Below are positions 43,585-52,973 of a DNA stretch of 64,000 nt, in pieces. This stretch comes from UBA4717 sp045536775 (lineage in GTDB: Bacteria > Bacillota > Clostridia > Oscillospirales > CAG-272): positions 1 through 64,000 of the forward strand of contig JAZSOD010000085.1 in assembly GCA_045536775.1 (NCBI GenBank), written 5' to 3'. The notes under the pieces are model-generated. The model ran no database searches. It saw nothing but the letters and a program-made list of their open reading frames with translations, and was not told where the DNA came from. The translations under genes were made by a program, and so were the position numbers. Numbering within the stretch: the first letter of the stretch is position 1; each line of letters starts with the position of its first letter.

Positions 43585-45067
43585 CGTCAGCCTCCTCTGT
43601 GTTTGCTCGTCCGTACAGCGACGCGAGCTCCTTAATTCTTAACGCAATACTGTCGTTAAAACAGCTTTTAACAGCCCTCCATCTCCAGTTGTTTCCAAGA
43701 GTGGACGGCACATTCATTCTTCCCTCATCGCCAAGACCTATAAAATCCTGCATAGAAATAATCACGCTATCTGCATAGCTTGCAAACAGCGACCTTATTG
43801 CGCTGAAGCATATATCGCCGCTGTTTGCACAGTTAAGATAACTTTTAATAAATCCTTTTGTTTTAATATCGGATTTAAGATAATAAGACATAAAAGTCAT
43901 ATTGTCGTGCGTTCCGAGATATGCAAACGTATTCTTTTCATAATTGTGCGGAAGATATTCACTGTCCGGCGTTGAGTCGAAACCAAACTCAAGTATTTTC
44001 ATACCCGGGTAACCGGTCCTTCGCAACAGTTCTTTTACTCCTTCATCTATAAAACCAAGATCTTCTGCAATGATCTCAGTATTACCCAAGCTTGACTCGA
44101 CCGCATTAAAAAAGTCTATACCGGGTCCATCATACCATTTGCCGTTCTTGGCACTTGTTTCACCTGCATCAATGGCATAATAGGCTGAAAATCCGCGGAA
44201 ATGGTCTATACGAATATAGTCATATAGCTTTGAATTCATAGCAAAGCGCTTTTTCCACCACGAATACCCGTCAAGTCTCATAGCCTCCCAATCGTAAATG
44301 GGATTTCCCCATAGCTGACCGTCAGCATTAAATGAATCGGGCGGGCAACCGGCAAGAAGCTTAGGACGCAAATCGTTATCAACCATAAACAAGCGCGGAT
44401 TTTCCCAAACGTCCGCACTGTCAGGTGCTACGTAGATCGGAATGTCTCCGATTATACTTATTCCGTTTTTATTGGCGTAAGATTTAAGTTTGAACCACTG
44501 TTCAAAGAACCAAAACTCAACAACACGCCAGAAATTGACCTCGTCGGGATGAGTGTCGTAAAATTCCGTCACTTCACCGCTTCCGATTCGCTTGAATTCT
44601 TTTTTCCATTCGGATAATCCAACAAAATCCGAAAATGCTTTGATAGACATAAATACGGCAAAGCTATCAAGCCACCAAGAATTTTTAATACAAAATTCCT
44701 CGTAGCGCGGATCATTGAGGTTAAAACGCGATACGGCTTTTCTAAGAAGCTTATATCTGTTAATATATAATATTCCGTAATTAACGCTATCGACAGGAGC
44801 ACGCTCGGTTATAAGCTCGCTTTTTGTAATAAAACCTTCATTACAGAGCATCTCGGGAGAAACGAAATACGGGTTCCCGGCGAAGCTTGAAAAAGACTGA
44901 TACGGTGAGTCGCCGTATCCCGTTATCCCAAGCGGAAGTATCTGCCACAAGCTCTGTCCGCTTTTCTTCAAAAAATCAACGAAATCATAAGCATCCGGTC
45001 CAAGATCCCCTATTCCGTACTCCGACGGTAATGATGATATATGCAACAGCGTTCCGCATTTTCTCAT
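43568..45067 (-). CDS. malQ: 4-alpha-glucanotransferase (amylomaltase)
   Basis: 499 residues. GH77 signatures are LLHISSLPSEYGIGDLG, SLWQILPLGITGYGDSPYQSFSSFAGN, YIRIDHFRGF with the nucleophile Asp, and IAEDLG with the acid/base Glu. It disproportionates maltose and maltotriose into longer chains that the phosphorylase can shorten. It overlaps msmK (ATGA) and glgP (17 bases), strong evidence for translational coupling. Confidence 0.96.
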   Translation of the reverse strand: MRKCGTLLHISSLPSEYGIGDLGPDAYDFVDFLKKSGQSLWQILPLGITGYGDSPYQSFSSFAGNPYFVSPEMLCNEGFITKSELITERAPVDSVNYGILYINRYKLLRKAVSRFNLNDPRYEEFCIKNSWWLDSFAVFMSIKAFSDFVGLSEWKKEFKRIGSGEVTEFYDTHPDEVNFWRVVEFWFFEQWFKLKSYANKNGISIIGDIPIYVAPDSADVWENPRLFMVDNDLRPKLLAGCPPDSFNADGQLWGNPIYDWEAMRLDGYSWWKKRFAMNSKLYDYIRIDHFRGFSAYYAIDAGETSAKNGKWYDGPGIDFFNAVESSLGNTEIIAEDLGFIDEGVKELLRRTGYPGMKILEFGFDSTPDSEYLPHNYEKNTFAYLGTHDNMTFMSYYLKSDIKTKGFIKSYLNCANSGDICFSAIRSLFASYADSVIISMQDFIGLGDEGRMNVPSTLGNNWRWRAVKSCFNDSIALRIKELASLYGRANTEEADDDRGI

Positions 45068-46170
45068 AACAAGAGACTCTTTCCGCTAACAGAATCAAAT
45101 AAATGAATCTTATTTAGGTCCATAGCAAGTTGGATTTTTTTACCTGTGTCAACAGCCATACGAGATGGAACTCTCGCTATCATTTTTTCGCCTGCATAGG
45201 TAAAATAAATATACAGCTCAGCTCCCATCATTTCTGACATATCAACGTCTACGGTAATCTTGAATGCACTGTCTATTCCGAAAAACAGCTCTTCGCTCCT
45301 GATATCCTCCGGACGAATACCAACCGTAATAGTCTTACCCACATAGTTCTTAAGCTTATCCGCATACCTTCTGTCAACAAGCATTTTTCCGCCTTCGGCA
45401 TATAGGTATGCTTTCTCCTTTTCATAACCTACCGTTGCTTCAAACAGATTCATTCTCGGTGATCCGATAAATCCCGCCACAAACGTGTTTGCCGGATGAT
45501 GATATAACGTCTTTGGTGTATCGTATTGCTGTATCACGCCATCCTTCATAACAACGATTCTGTCTGCCATCGTCATAGCCTCCACCTGATCGTGTGTAAC
45601 GTAGACAAAAGTAACTCCAAGAGTTTTATGAAGGTTTGAAATAGACGCACGCATTTCACCGCGAAGCTTTGCGTCAAGATTTGATAGGGGCTCGTCAAGC
45701 AGGAAAACCTGCGGTGAGCGAACCATCGCACGACCGAGCGCTACTCTTTGACGTTGACCGCCCGATAACGCTCTCGGTTTTCTGTCAAGATATTTTTCTA
45801 TATCCAGCATTTTAGCAGCGCTTCTTACTTTTTTGTCTATTTCATTTTTGTTTATTCCTCTTAGCTTTAATCCAAAAGCAAGGTTATTGTATACTGTCAT
45901 ATGAGGATACAAAGCATAGCTCTGAAAAACCATCGCGATGTCACGGTCCTTGGGAGCAACGTTATTTACTTTTTTACCGCCAATCAGTAAGTCTCCCGAA
46001 GTAACGTCCTCGAGACCCGCTATCATTCTTAGCGTAGTAGACTTACCGCAACCCGACGGACCTACAAGTATAACGAATTCCCCGTCGTTAATTTCCAAAT
46101 TAAGTTCAGGTATTACTGTTACGTTACCCGAAAACGTTTTGTTTATATTTATTAGCTTAATACCTGCCAT
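45064..46170 (-). CDS. msmK: Sugar ABC transporter ATPase, MsmK/MalK type
   Basis: 368 residues. Walker A GPSGCGKSTTLRMIAGL, signature ALSGGQRQRVALGRA, Walker B VFLLDEPLSNLDAKLR and H-loop YVTHDQVEAMTMADR. The C-terminal TOBE-type domain (about 240-368) marks the MalK/MsmK/UgpC subfamily. It energises the two permeases encoded directly upstream. In Gram-positive bacteria such ATPases often serve several sugar transporters; here it sits within a complete maltodextrin operon. Confidence 0.95.
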   Translation of the reverse strand: MAGIKLININKTFSGNVTVIPELNLEINDGEFVILVGPSGCGKSTTLRMIAGLEDVTSGDLLIGGKKVNNVAPKDRDIAMVFQSYALYPHMTVYNNLAFGLKLRGINKNEIDKKVRSAAKMLDIEKYLDRKPRALSGGQRQRVALGRAMVRSPQVFLLDEPLSNLDAKLRGEMRASISNLHKTLGVTFVYVTHDQVEAMTMADRIVVMKDGVIQQYDTPKTLYHHPANTFVAGFIGSPRMNLFEATVGYEKEKAYLYAEGGKMLVDRRYADKLKNYVGKTITVGIRPEDIRSEELFFGIDSAFKITVDVDMSEMMGAELYIYFTYAGEKMIARVPSRMAVDTGKKIQLAMDLNKIHLFDSVSGKSLLL

Positions 46171-46179
46171 TTTACACCA

Positions 46180-47016
46180 TTAACCCTTTACCGCACCTGC
46201 GACAACACCTTTGATAATATATTTCTGACATAACAAATAGAAGATAACCACCGGAATGATCGACAATACGAGCATTGCCATAAGCGCGCCCATATCTCTT
46301 GAGCCGTAACCGCCCTGTAAATACTGTACTGCTATCGGTATAGTCTTGTATTTATTACCGATGACTAGATACGGCAAAAGATAATCGTTCCAAACCCACA
46401 TAGCGTTGAGTATAGCAACGGTTATGGCAATAGGCTTCATCATTGGAAAAACAACTAAAAAATAAAGCTGAAGCGGGGATGCACCGTCTATCATAGCAGC
46501 CTCCTCCACCTCTCTTGGTATGCCCGAAACAAAGCCGGTGAACAGAAAAACGGATAAACCGGCACCAAATCCAAGATATAACAATACTATTCCTATCGGG
46601 TTATCAAGCTTCATTGAATTCGCGATTTTCGACATCGAAAACATAACCATCTGAAACGGTACGATCATACTGAACAAAAACAAATAGTAAAGGACCTTGG
46701 TTGCAGTATTTCTTACTCTTGAAATATACCAGGCGGCCATCGACGTAAAAAACACTATAACGGCAACAGAAGCAACGGTTATGAATAACGAATAAAAAAA
46801 TGCAGACAAAAACCCTGTTTTTCTAAGACCGTTAATGTAGTTCTCAAGTCCGACGAAAGTTTCGCTATCGGGAAGCTTGAACGGTGCTGATGAAATATAG
46901 AACTGCCCCTTAAACGAATTCATAAGCACTATTACTACGGGTGCAATAAAAATAACAGACACAATAATCAGTATAGCGTAAAGAAATGCGTCGGTGAGTT
47001 TTTTACGTGCTTCCAC
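46180..47016 (-). CDS. Maltodextrin-type ABC permease, MalG-like
   Basis: 278 residues with six transmembrane helices and the EAA loop with EEAAMIDGASPLQLYFLVVFP, which contacts the ATPase. The C-terminal QKYIIKGVVAGAVKG is typical of MalG/LacG-like proteins. The start is GTG, with GGGAGAG (inside the end of the previous gene) upstream. Forms the transmembrane channel with the gene just upstream; sugar is inferred from malQ and glgP. Confidence 0.92.
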   Translation of the reverse strand: MEARKKLTDAFLYAILIIVSVIFIAPVVIVLMNSFKGQFYISSAPFKLPDSETFVGLENYINGLRKTGFLSAFFYSLFITVASVAVIVFFTSMAAWYISRVRNTATKVLYYLFLFSMIVPFQMVMFSMSKIANSMKLDNPIGIVLLYLGFGAGLSVFLFTGFVSGIPREVEEAAMIDGASPLQLYFLVVFPMMKPIAITVAILNAMWVWNDYLLPYLVIGNKYKTIPIAVQYLQGGYGSRDMGALMAMLVLSIIPVVIFYLLCQKYIIKGVVAGAVKG

Positions 47017-47017
47017 T

Positions 47018-47863
47018 TCACATCTCTCCCTTCTGTTTTGTAAGCTTCTGCTGAGCGAGCGCTATAAGCGCGACTATCACGAAGAATATGACAGCTTTTG
47101 CCTGACCGACACCCTCCGACCCTACGCGATTATAAAAGGTCTTATATATGTCAAGCGCAAGCATTGCGGTTTCTTTTCCCGGAGCACCGCCGGTAAGTGC
47201 AAGATTCTGGTCAAATAGCTTGAAAGAATTAGTGAGTGTCAGAAACGTGCATATAGCGACCGCTGATGATACCATCGGAAGAATTATATGTCTAAGCTTC
47301 TGGAAATAAGTTGCACCGTCAATATCGGCTGCTTCGAGCAGATCTCCCGGCACGTTTTGAATTCCTGCGATATATATTATCATCATATATCCGATCTGCT
47401 GCCAGTTTGTCAGAATAACGAGTCCCCAAAATCCGTATTTGGCCGCAAACGTTATATCTACGCCGAAGTATCCGAGAAAACCGTTTATGATTATCTGCCA
47501 TATATAGCCCAGTACAATGCCGCCAATTAGATTGGGCATAAAAAATCCCGTTCTGAATACGTTAGTACCCTTCATTTGCCTTGTAAGAATGAGCGCGAGA
47601 AAAAAAGCAAATACATTTACCGTTATTACCGATACAACGGTAAATTTTACGGTAAACCACAAAGCTGATAAAAAATCCGAGCTTTGAGTGAAAATCTTAA
47701 CGTAATTATCAAGACCAACAAATCTTGCGTTTGTTACGGTAGTGAAATCGCAGAACGATAACACGAGCCCCATTATAAACGGAGCGAGAAATGCTATTAT
47801 AAACGCTATGAGTGTAGGCAAAAGGAAAATCGGATAATATTTGCCGATATACTTGCGAATCAT
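47018..47863 (-). CDS. Maltodextrin-type ABC permease, MalF-like
   Basis: 281 residues with six transmembrane helices and the EAA loop LLEAADIDGATYFQKLRHIILPM. The short N-terminus without the periplasmic domain of Escherichia coli MalF is normal for Gram-positive forms. Its start overlaps the stop of the binding-protein gene by four bases (ATGA), and the MalG-like gene follows after one base. Confidence 0.92.
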   Translation of the reverse strand: MIRKYIGKYYPIFLLPTLIAFIIAFLAPFIMGLVLSFCDFTTVTNARFVGLDNYVKIFTQSSDFLSALWFTVKFTVVSVITVNVFAFFLALILTRQMKGTNVFRTGFFMPNLIGGIVLGYIWQIIINGFLGYFGVDITFAAKYGFWGLVILTNWQQIGYMMIIYIAGIQNVPGDLLEAADIDGATYFQKLRHIILPMVSSAVAICTFLTLTNSFKLFDQNLALTGGAPGKETAMLALDIYKTFYNRVGSEGVGQAKAVIFFVIVALIALAQQKLTKQKGEM

Positions 47864-49188
47864 AAATTACTCTCGTTTTTCCAATCTTTTATAACTCCGT
47901 CACGAACCTCACTCCAAGGCTTATTTCCCTGTGCGTAAGACAGGAGCGCGCTTCCGAAATTATCCTTAAAGGTCTGGCTCGGGAAAAGCGTAAAATTCCA
48001 GTCAACACTGAACTTATCCTCTCTGAGCATCCACGCATTTATCTCGCGTGCAAGCGGATCATCGGGAACCTCAGTTGAATCAAATGATGAATACGGTGTA
48101 ATAAAACCGAGCTCCTCAGTAACGTACCTCTTTCCCGTTTCGCTGCTGAAAAGCCAATATAGAAAGTCATCTGCAAGCTTTTGCTTTTCTTCGCTTAAGC
48201 TTTTGTTTATGGCGAGATAATTCTCAGTACCAATACAAAGTCCCTGGCTCTCTTCACCGTCAACCCCTGTATATATGGGCATAAATCTTATATCGTTTTC
48301 CTTGATCTTATTGCCGGATATTCCCGATATCTGACTCCAAGCCCAGTTTCCGTTTTGAACCATAGCGCATTGTCCGAGCGCGAACTCTGCCATTGAGTCG
48401 GCTACTTGCTTTGACCCCAGTAATTTAGGCGAGGTTACAGAGTAATTAATATACAGATCAAATATATTTCTGAATTCATTGTCATACATAAAATCTATGC
48501 GCTTTGTATCGTTTCCAGAAAGGTCGATTTCATTATTCTTGAATTCATAGTAAACGGGAATATTAGCAAGATGTGTCGTCCATCTCCAATCCTCTCCTGG
48601 TTTAAGAGATGTCGACGCAAAAACGCCGAGTATTCCAAGCTCACCCTTGAGCTTATCCATATCTACAACTACCTGCTCAAATATATCAAACGAGTTTATC
48701 TCGTCAACGCTGTTTACATTAACACTTTTATTCGGGTTCGTAAAATATGCCTGCATTATAGCATTGTTATAAATAATTCCGTACCCTTCGATAACCTGCG
48801 GAATACCGTATACTCCTCCGTTATCTGTGAGCGCCAGGTCTTTATCGGCGAGGAGTGAATATAATTGCGTGTTTTTGAGATCAGCACAATAGTCCTTCCA
48901 CGAAGCATATCCACGCGGACCGTTAATATGGAATATTGCAGGAGCGTCAGCTTTTGCGATTTCCGATTTTAACGTTTGTTCATAAGTGTTTGAAGCAGCC
49001 GTAACTACGTTAAGTCTTACACCTGTTTCTTTATAATAGTCTTCTGAAAGACGGCTGTAAACCTCAGCAACCTCAGGCTTGAAGTTAAGATAATAAACGG
49101 ATTTTTCCGTTTCTTTTTTACCGCATCCTGAAAGAACTGTAAGCAAAAGCGAAAGAACTGCTATAACAGATAATATCTTAGTTTTCAT
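47860..49188 (-). CDS. Solute-binding lipoprotein of the maltodextrin ABC transporter
   Basis: 442 residues. A signal sequence with hydrophobic core (about 5-20) ends in the lipobox LSGC, with Cys22 as the lipidated residue after LspA cleavage. The body is a type-1 extracellular solute-binding protein (SBP_bac_1) with EEKQKLADDFLYWLFSS and LGFITPYSS regions. Substrate specificity is inferred from malQ-glgP downstream. GGAG lies before the ATG. First gene of the sugar operon; the 88-bp gap upstream shows no convincing promoter or catabolite-control box. Confidence 0.9.
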   Translation of the reverse strand: MKTKILSVIAVLSLLLTVLSGCGKKETEKSVYYLNFKPEVAEVYSRLSEDYYKETGVRLNVVTAASNTYEQTLKSEIAKADAPAIFHINGPRGYASWKDYCADLKNTQLYSLLADKDLALTDNGGVYGIPQVIEGYGIIYNNAIMQAYFTNPNKSVNVNSVDEINSFDIFEQVVVDMDKLKGELGILGVFASTSLKPGEDWRWTTHLANIPVYYEFKNNEIDLSGNDTKRIDFMYDNEFRNIFDLYINYSVTSPKLLGSKQVADSMAEFALGQCAMVQNGNWAWSQISGISGNKIKENDIRFMPIYTGVDGEESQGLCIGTENYLAINKSLSEEKQKLADDFLYWLFSSETGKRYVTEELGFITPYSSFDSTEVPDDPLAREINAWMLREDKFSVDWNFTLFPSQTFKDNFGSALLSYAQGNKPWSEVRDGVIKDWKNESNL

Positions 49189-49276
49189 AAATACTCCAAT
49201 CTACTTGTGATCGCATTAAAAGCGTATTTTTTTACACAATTAGTTTTACAACAATAATCTGAATTTATACCCAAAA

Positions 49277-49314
49277 CATAAAAAAGAGGCAGATATTTCT
49301 GCCTCTTTTTTATG
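49277..49314 (-). terminator. Intrinsic terminator after clpX
   Basis: A perfect 16-bp stem (49277-49292 with 49299-49314) containing AAAAAAGAGGCAG and CTGCCTCTTTTTT. On the minus strand the T run lies in the second arm. It separates the tig-clpP-clpX transcript from the sugar operon. Confidence 0.93.
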
Positions 49315-49318
49315 TTAA

Positions 49319-50587
49319 TTATTCGTATTTTACAGCATCATTTCCTTTGACGTACGCCTCGGTTATTATTACCTTGACAACGCCGTCCATAGAGGGAACG
49401 TCATACATAATGGAACCGAGATATTCCTCCATAATGGAACGGAGTCCTCGTGCACCCGTATTTCTTTCAATAGCAAGATGAGCGATATGGTTAAGCGCGG
49501 AGTCCTCAAATTCGAGCTCTACACCATCGTATTTGAAGAGCTTTTTGTACTGCTTTACAAGGGAGTTTTTAGGCTCAGTCAAAACACGTACAAGCGCGTT
49601 TTCATCGAGGTGGTCAAGAGAAACAAGGACGGGAAGTCTTCCAACAAGCTCGGGTATGAGTCCGTATTTCACAATATCGTGAGGAGTTACGTCTTTATAT
49701 ACACCGTGAGAAAGCTTCTCTTCCTTCTTTTTGATCTCACCATGGAAGCCAGCGGTCTGTGAGCCCTTTCGCTTTTCGATAAGATCGTCGATCTTATCGA
49801 ATGCACCGCCACAAATGAAAAGAATGTTTGAGGTATCAATCTGTATAAACTCTTGATTAGGGTGCTTTCTTCCCCCTTGTGGAGGAACGTTCGAAACCGT
49901 ACCCTCAAGTATCTTGAGAAGCGCTTGTTGAACTCCTTCACCCGAAACGTCGCGAGTAATGGAACGGTTTTCACTTCTTCTCGAGATCTTATCAATCTCA
50001 TCTATATAGATTATACCCATCTCAGCGCGCTTGATATCGTAATCTGCCGCCTGAATAAGTCTTAAGAGGATGTTTTCTACGTCCTCGCCAACGTAACCCG
50101 CTTCGGTAAGAGTAGTTGCGTCGGCTATAGCAAACGGTACCTTTAAGGTTTTCGCAAGAGTCTGCGCAAGGAAGGTCTTACCAACACCTGTCGGTCCGAG
50201 AAGGAGAACGTTACTCTTTTGAATTTCTACTTCAAACTCTGACGCAGTATCGTCTTTTTTCTTTTTCTTATCATTTTTGTCTGCTTGCAAAATGCGCTTG
50301 TAGTGATTGTATACCGCAACCGAAAGCGCTCTTTTCGCATCATCCTGACCGATAACATATTCATCAAGCGCCGCCTTTATCTCACGGGGCTTAGGCAGCT
50401 CCGATATAGACGCCACTTCGTTATTGTCAGCGTTTTCCTGCTCCGAAATGAGATCATAACAGGCATCAACGCAAGCGTCACAGATGCAAGCACCTGTGAC
50501 GGATGGTATAATGAATGATACCTGATCTTCGTTTCGGCCGCAGAAAGAGCAAATTCTTTTACTTGAATCGCCGTAATTCTTAGCCAT
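49319..50587 (-). CDS. clpX: ATP-dependent Clp protease ATPase subunit ClpX
   Basis: 422 residues. The N-terminal zinc domain has CSFCGRNEDQV and CICDACVDAC. The AAA+ motor has Walker A GPTGVGKTFLAQTLA, Walker B IYIDEIDKISRR, the ClpP-binding loop region and LLKILEGTVSNVPPQGGRKH. It unfolds substrates for ClpP, encoded 21 bp upstream. Confidence 0.98.
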   Translation of the reverse strand: MAKNYGDSSKRICSFCGRNEDQVSFIIPSVTGACICDACVDACYDLISEQENADNNEVASISELPKPREIKAALDEYVIGQDDAKRALSVAVYNHYKRILQADKNDKKKKKDDTASEFEVEIQKSNVLLLGPTGVGKTFLAQTLAKTLKVPFAIADATTLTEAGYVGEDVENILLRLIQAADYDIKRAEMGIIYIDEIDKISRRSENRSITRDVSGEGVQQALLKILEGTVSNVPPQGGRKHPNQEFIQIDTSNILFICGGAFDKIDDLIEKRKGSQTAGFHGEIKKKEEKLSHGVYKDVTPHDIVKYGLIPELVGRLPVLVSLDHLDENALVRVLTEPKNSLVKQYKKLFKYDGVELEFEDSALNHIAHLAIERNTGARGLRSIMEEYLGSIMYDVPSMDGVVKVIITEAYVKGNDAVKYE

Positions 50588-50608
50588 TTAAGTTTCCTTT
50601 ATCAGATA

Positions 50609-51202
50609 TTATTTAAGTGAATCTCTGTTCTCTGCAACCTTGTCAACCAAGCCGTAAGCAAGGGCCTGTTCAGCTGTGAGCCAATTGTCTCTGTCCGTAT
50701 CTCTCGCAAGCTCATCGACGGTTCTTCCTGTATTCTTAGCAAGAATCGTATTGAGTCTGTCGCGAGTACGCTTGATATGATCAGCCGCGATAAGCATATC
50801 GGATGCCTGACCCTGCGTTCCGCCGAGTGGCTGGTGAATCATTATCTCGCTGTTGGGAAGAGCAATTCTCTTACCCTTTGCGCCGCTTGAAAGGAGGAAT
50901 GCTCCCATACTTGCCGCCATACCGATACAAATGGTCGATACATCACACTTGATGTAGTTCATTGTATCATATATTGCAAGTCCGTCGGAAACTGATCCAC
51001 CGGGGCTGTCAATATAAAGGTAGATATCCTTGTCGGGATCCTGAGATTCAAGATAAAGCATCTGCGCAACAACAAGGGATGCTGTTACGTGATTGACTTC
51101 ATTAGCAAGGAATATAATTCTGTCGTTGAGAAGTCTTGAAAAAATATCGAACGAGCGCTCACCGTGAGCAGTCTGTTCAACGACTATCGGTACGTATGAC
51201 AT
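50609..51202 (-). CDS. clpP: ATP-dependent Clp protease proteolytic subunit
   Basis: 197 residues. Catalytic Ser98 in GMAASMGAFLLSSG, His123 in MIHQPLGG and a later Asp (RDTDRDNWL region) form the triad. DSPGGSVSDGLAIYDTM is also typical. AAAGGTGA lies before the ATG. It is between tig and clpX, the classical order. Confidence 0.98.
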   Translation of the reverse strand: MSYVPIVVEQTAHGERSFDIFSRLLNDRIIFLANEVNHVTASLVVAQMLYLESQDPDKDIYLYIDSPGGSVSDGLAIYDTMNYIKCDVSTICIGMAASMGAFLLSSGAKGKRIALPNSEIMIHQPLGGTQGQASDMLIAADHIKRTRDRLNTILAKNTGRTVDELARDTDRDNWLTAEQALAYGLVDKVAENRDSLK

Positions 51203-51240
51203 AAAATTATCACCTTTCTGTACTGACGCGGTAATCTTAA

Positions 51241-51507
51241 TTACTCAGCGTCGGTCTTCTTAGTTGTCTTCTTGGTTGTTGTAGTCTTCTTTGCAGTAGT
51301 AGACTTTGTTGCGGTAGACTTCTTAGCAGCGGGCTTCTTTTCGGCAGCATCTGCATCTGTCTTCTTAGCAGTTGCAGTCTTCTTTGCTGTGGAAGTCTTT
51401 TTTGTTGCAGGCTTTTCAGCAGCTTCAGTATCAGCCTTCTTAGTTGTTGTGGTCTTCTTGGTTGCAGAAGTCTTCTTTGCAGCAGGCTTCTTTTCTGCTT
51501 CTTCTGC
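51241..51507 (-). repeat. Imperfect tandem repeats coding the trigger factor tail
   Basis: The 88 codons of the tail contain three related modules of about 25-33 codons rich in AAG/AAA and ACT/ACA. Slippage within the repeats could vary tail length between strains. Confidence 0.7.
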
Positions 51508-52785
51508 AGTTTCGGTAACCTTAGCGTTAGCCTTAACGAAATCAACAGCCTTTTTAACCTTAAGATCAGCTGCAACGCCCTTGTCTGTTACGATCTCCTT
51601 GATCTTTTCGATATCCATGGAGTATGCCTTAGACATATTTTCGTACTCAGCATTGATCTCATCTTCAGTTACTTCGATCTTTTCGAGCTCTGCGATCTTT
51701 TCAAGAGCAAGACGGGTCTTGACCTGACGCTCTGCCTGAGGTCTCATCTGTTCTCTGAGAGCATCAAGTGTCATACCTGTATACTTGAGGTATGTGTTAA
51801 GATCGAGTCCCTGCATTCTGATGCGACCGTCAAAGTCTCTGAGCACATTTTCAACTTCAGCATCAAACATCGGTGCGGGGATATCGCCTTCAAGCTTTTC
51901 TATAAGAGCATTGATGAGCTGCTCCTCTACGGATGCGTCTTCATCTCTGGTCTTTCTTTCTTCGATTTTTGCCTTAACGTCTGTTTTATATTCATCAAGA
52001 GTGTCAAAACCGTTATCTTTTGCAAATTCATCGTCAAGAGCAGGCTTTTCGTTGAATTTAATGCCGTGGAGCTTGATCTTGAATACGGCAGGCTTACCTG
52101 CAAGCTCTTCTGCGTGATATTCTGCAGGGAAAGTAACGTTTACGTCAAACTCGTCGCCAACGTTTTTTCCGATTATCTGCTCTTCAAAGCCGGGGATAAA
52201 GCTTCCAGAGCCGATTACGAGAGAATAATGCTCGGACTTACCGCCGTCGAAAGCTACGCCGTCAACGTAACCGTCGAAATCGATATCAACGGTATCGCCG
52301 TTTTCAACTGCTCTGTCGGTAATATCGATAAGTCTTGATGCCATATCAAGTCTTCTGTCGATTTCAGAATTAAGCTCATCGTCAGATACTGCCACGGGCT
52401 TCTTTGTTACCTTGATACCCTTATATCCCTTGAGGTCCATTTCAGGCTTAGTGTAAACCTTTGCCTTGAATACAACACCGTTATCGTCGATAGAAACAAT
52501 GTCGAACTCAGGGTTTGAAACGAATTCAAGCTCACAGTCCTTTACCGCAACCTCGTAAGCGCCGGGAAGAACCTCGTTAATAGCATCTTCATAGAATACT
52601 CCCTTGCCGTACATCTTTTCGATGATATGTCTGGGAGCCTTACCCTTACGGAAGCCGGGAACGGTTATAGAGGGTGCTTGCTTTCTGTAAATTTTGTTTA
52701 TTGCAGCCTCAAAGGTTTCCTTATCAACGGAAAACTCAAATTCAACTACGTTCTTTTCGGGGTTGGTAAGATTGTTCAAACTCAT
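51241..52785 (-). CDS. tig: Trigger factor with a histone-H1-like C-terminal tail
   Basis: 514 residues from ATG 52785, where GGAGG lies 9 bases upstream; a TTG at 52803 sits on the ribosome site and is not used. The ribosome-binding domain has VPGFRKGKAPRHIIEKMYG, the PPIase domain GDTVDIDFDGYVDGVAFDGG, and a helical C-terminal chaperone domain. Residues 427-514 are an added tail of Lys, Thr and Ala with three imperfect modules beginning EKKPAAKKT, EKPATKKT and EKKPAAKKS. Typical trigger factors have about 430 residues, so the tail is extra. Its function is unknown; its composition resembles histone H1 tails. Confidence 0.95.
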   Translation of the reverse strand: MSLNNLTNPEKNVVEFEFSVDKETFEAAINKIYRKQAPSITVPGFRKGKAPRHIIEKMYGKGVFYEDAINEVLPGAYEVAVKDCELEFVSNPEFDIVSIDDNGVVFKAKVYTKPEMDLKGYKGIKVTKKPVAVSDDELNSEIDRRLDMASRLIDITDRAVENGDTVDIDFDGYVDGVAFDGGKSEHYSLVIGSGSFIPGFEEQIIGKNVGDEFDVNVTFPAEYHAEELAGKPAVFKIKLHGIKFNEKPALDDEFAKDNGFDTLDEYKTDVKAKIEERKTRDEDASVEEQLINALIEKLEGDIPAPMFDAEVENVLRDFDGRIRMQGLDLNTYLKYTGMTLDALREQMRPQAERQVKTRLALEKIAELEKIEVTEDEINAEYENMSKAYSMDIEKIKEIVTDKGVAADLKVKKAVDFVKANAKVTETAEEAEKKPAAKKTSATKKTTTTKKADTEAAEKPATKKTSTAKKTATAKKTDADAAEKKPAAKKSTATKSTTAKKTTTTKKTTKKTDAE

Positions 52786-52847
52786 TTTGTCATTCCTCCA
52801 CAAACGGATTTATATTTCTAAATCCATAATATAGCATTATAGTCTAT

Positions 52848-52876
52848 ATTTTACTTAAATTTTAAGAAAAAGTCAA
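52848..52876 (-). promoter_or_regulatory. Promoter of tig-clpP-clpX
   Basis: On the minus strand TTGACT (52876-52871) and TAAAAT (52853-52848) with a 17-bp spacer. A TATAAT at 52841-52836 could be a second -10. The tig start is about 60 bp downstream. No CtsR-like direct heptamer repeat was seen. Confidence 0.7.
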
Positions 52877-52911
52877 TACTTTTGCCTCTATTTGAAACAA
52901 TTTCATTCAAT

Positions 52912-52927
52912 TCGATAAAATTATCGA
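52912..52927. repeat. Short palindrome after the phosphoesterase gene
   Basis: TCGATAA and TTATCGA are separated by two bases in the AT-rich region between the phosphoesterase gene and the tig promoter. No T tract adjoins it; it may be an operator or chance. Confidence 0.35.
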
Positions 52928-52973
52928 TTTTTGCAGTCGCATTTAGGACATTTTTACAATAATTACATGGGGT

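Noticed and set aside
49189..49276. Catabolite-control (cre) box before the sugar operon
   Set aside because: No stretch matches the cre consensus well; short inverted triplets (CGC/GCG) are too weak.
52912..52927. Terminator for the secA-to-phosphoesterase run
   Set aside because: The palindrome has almost no loop and no T tract.
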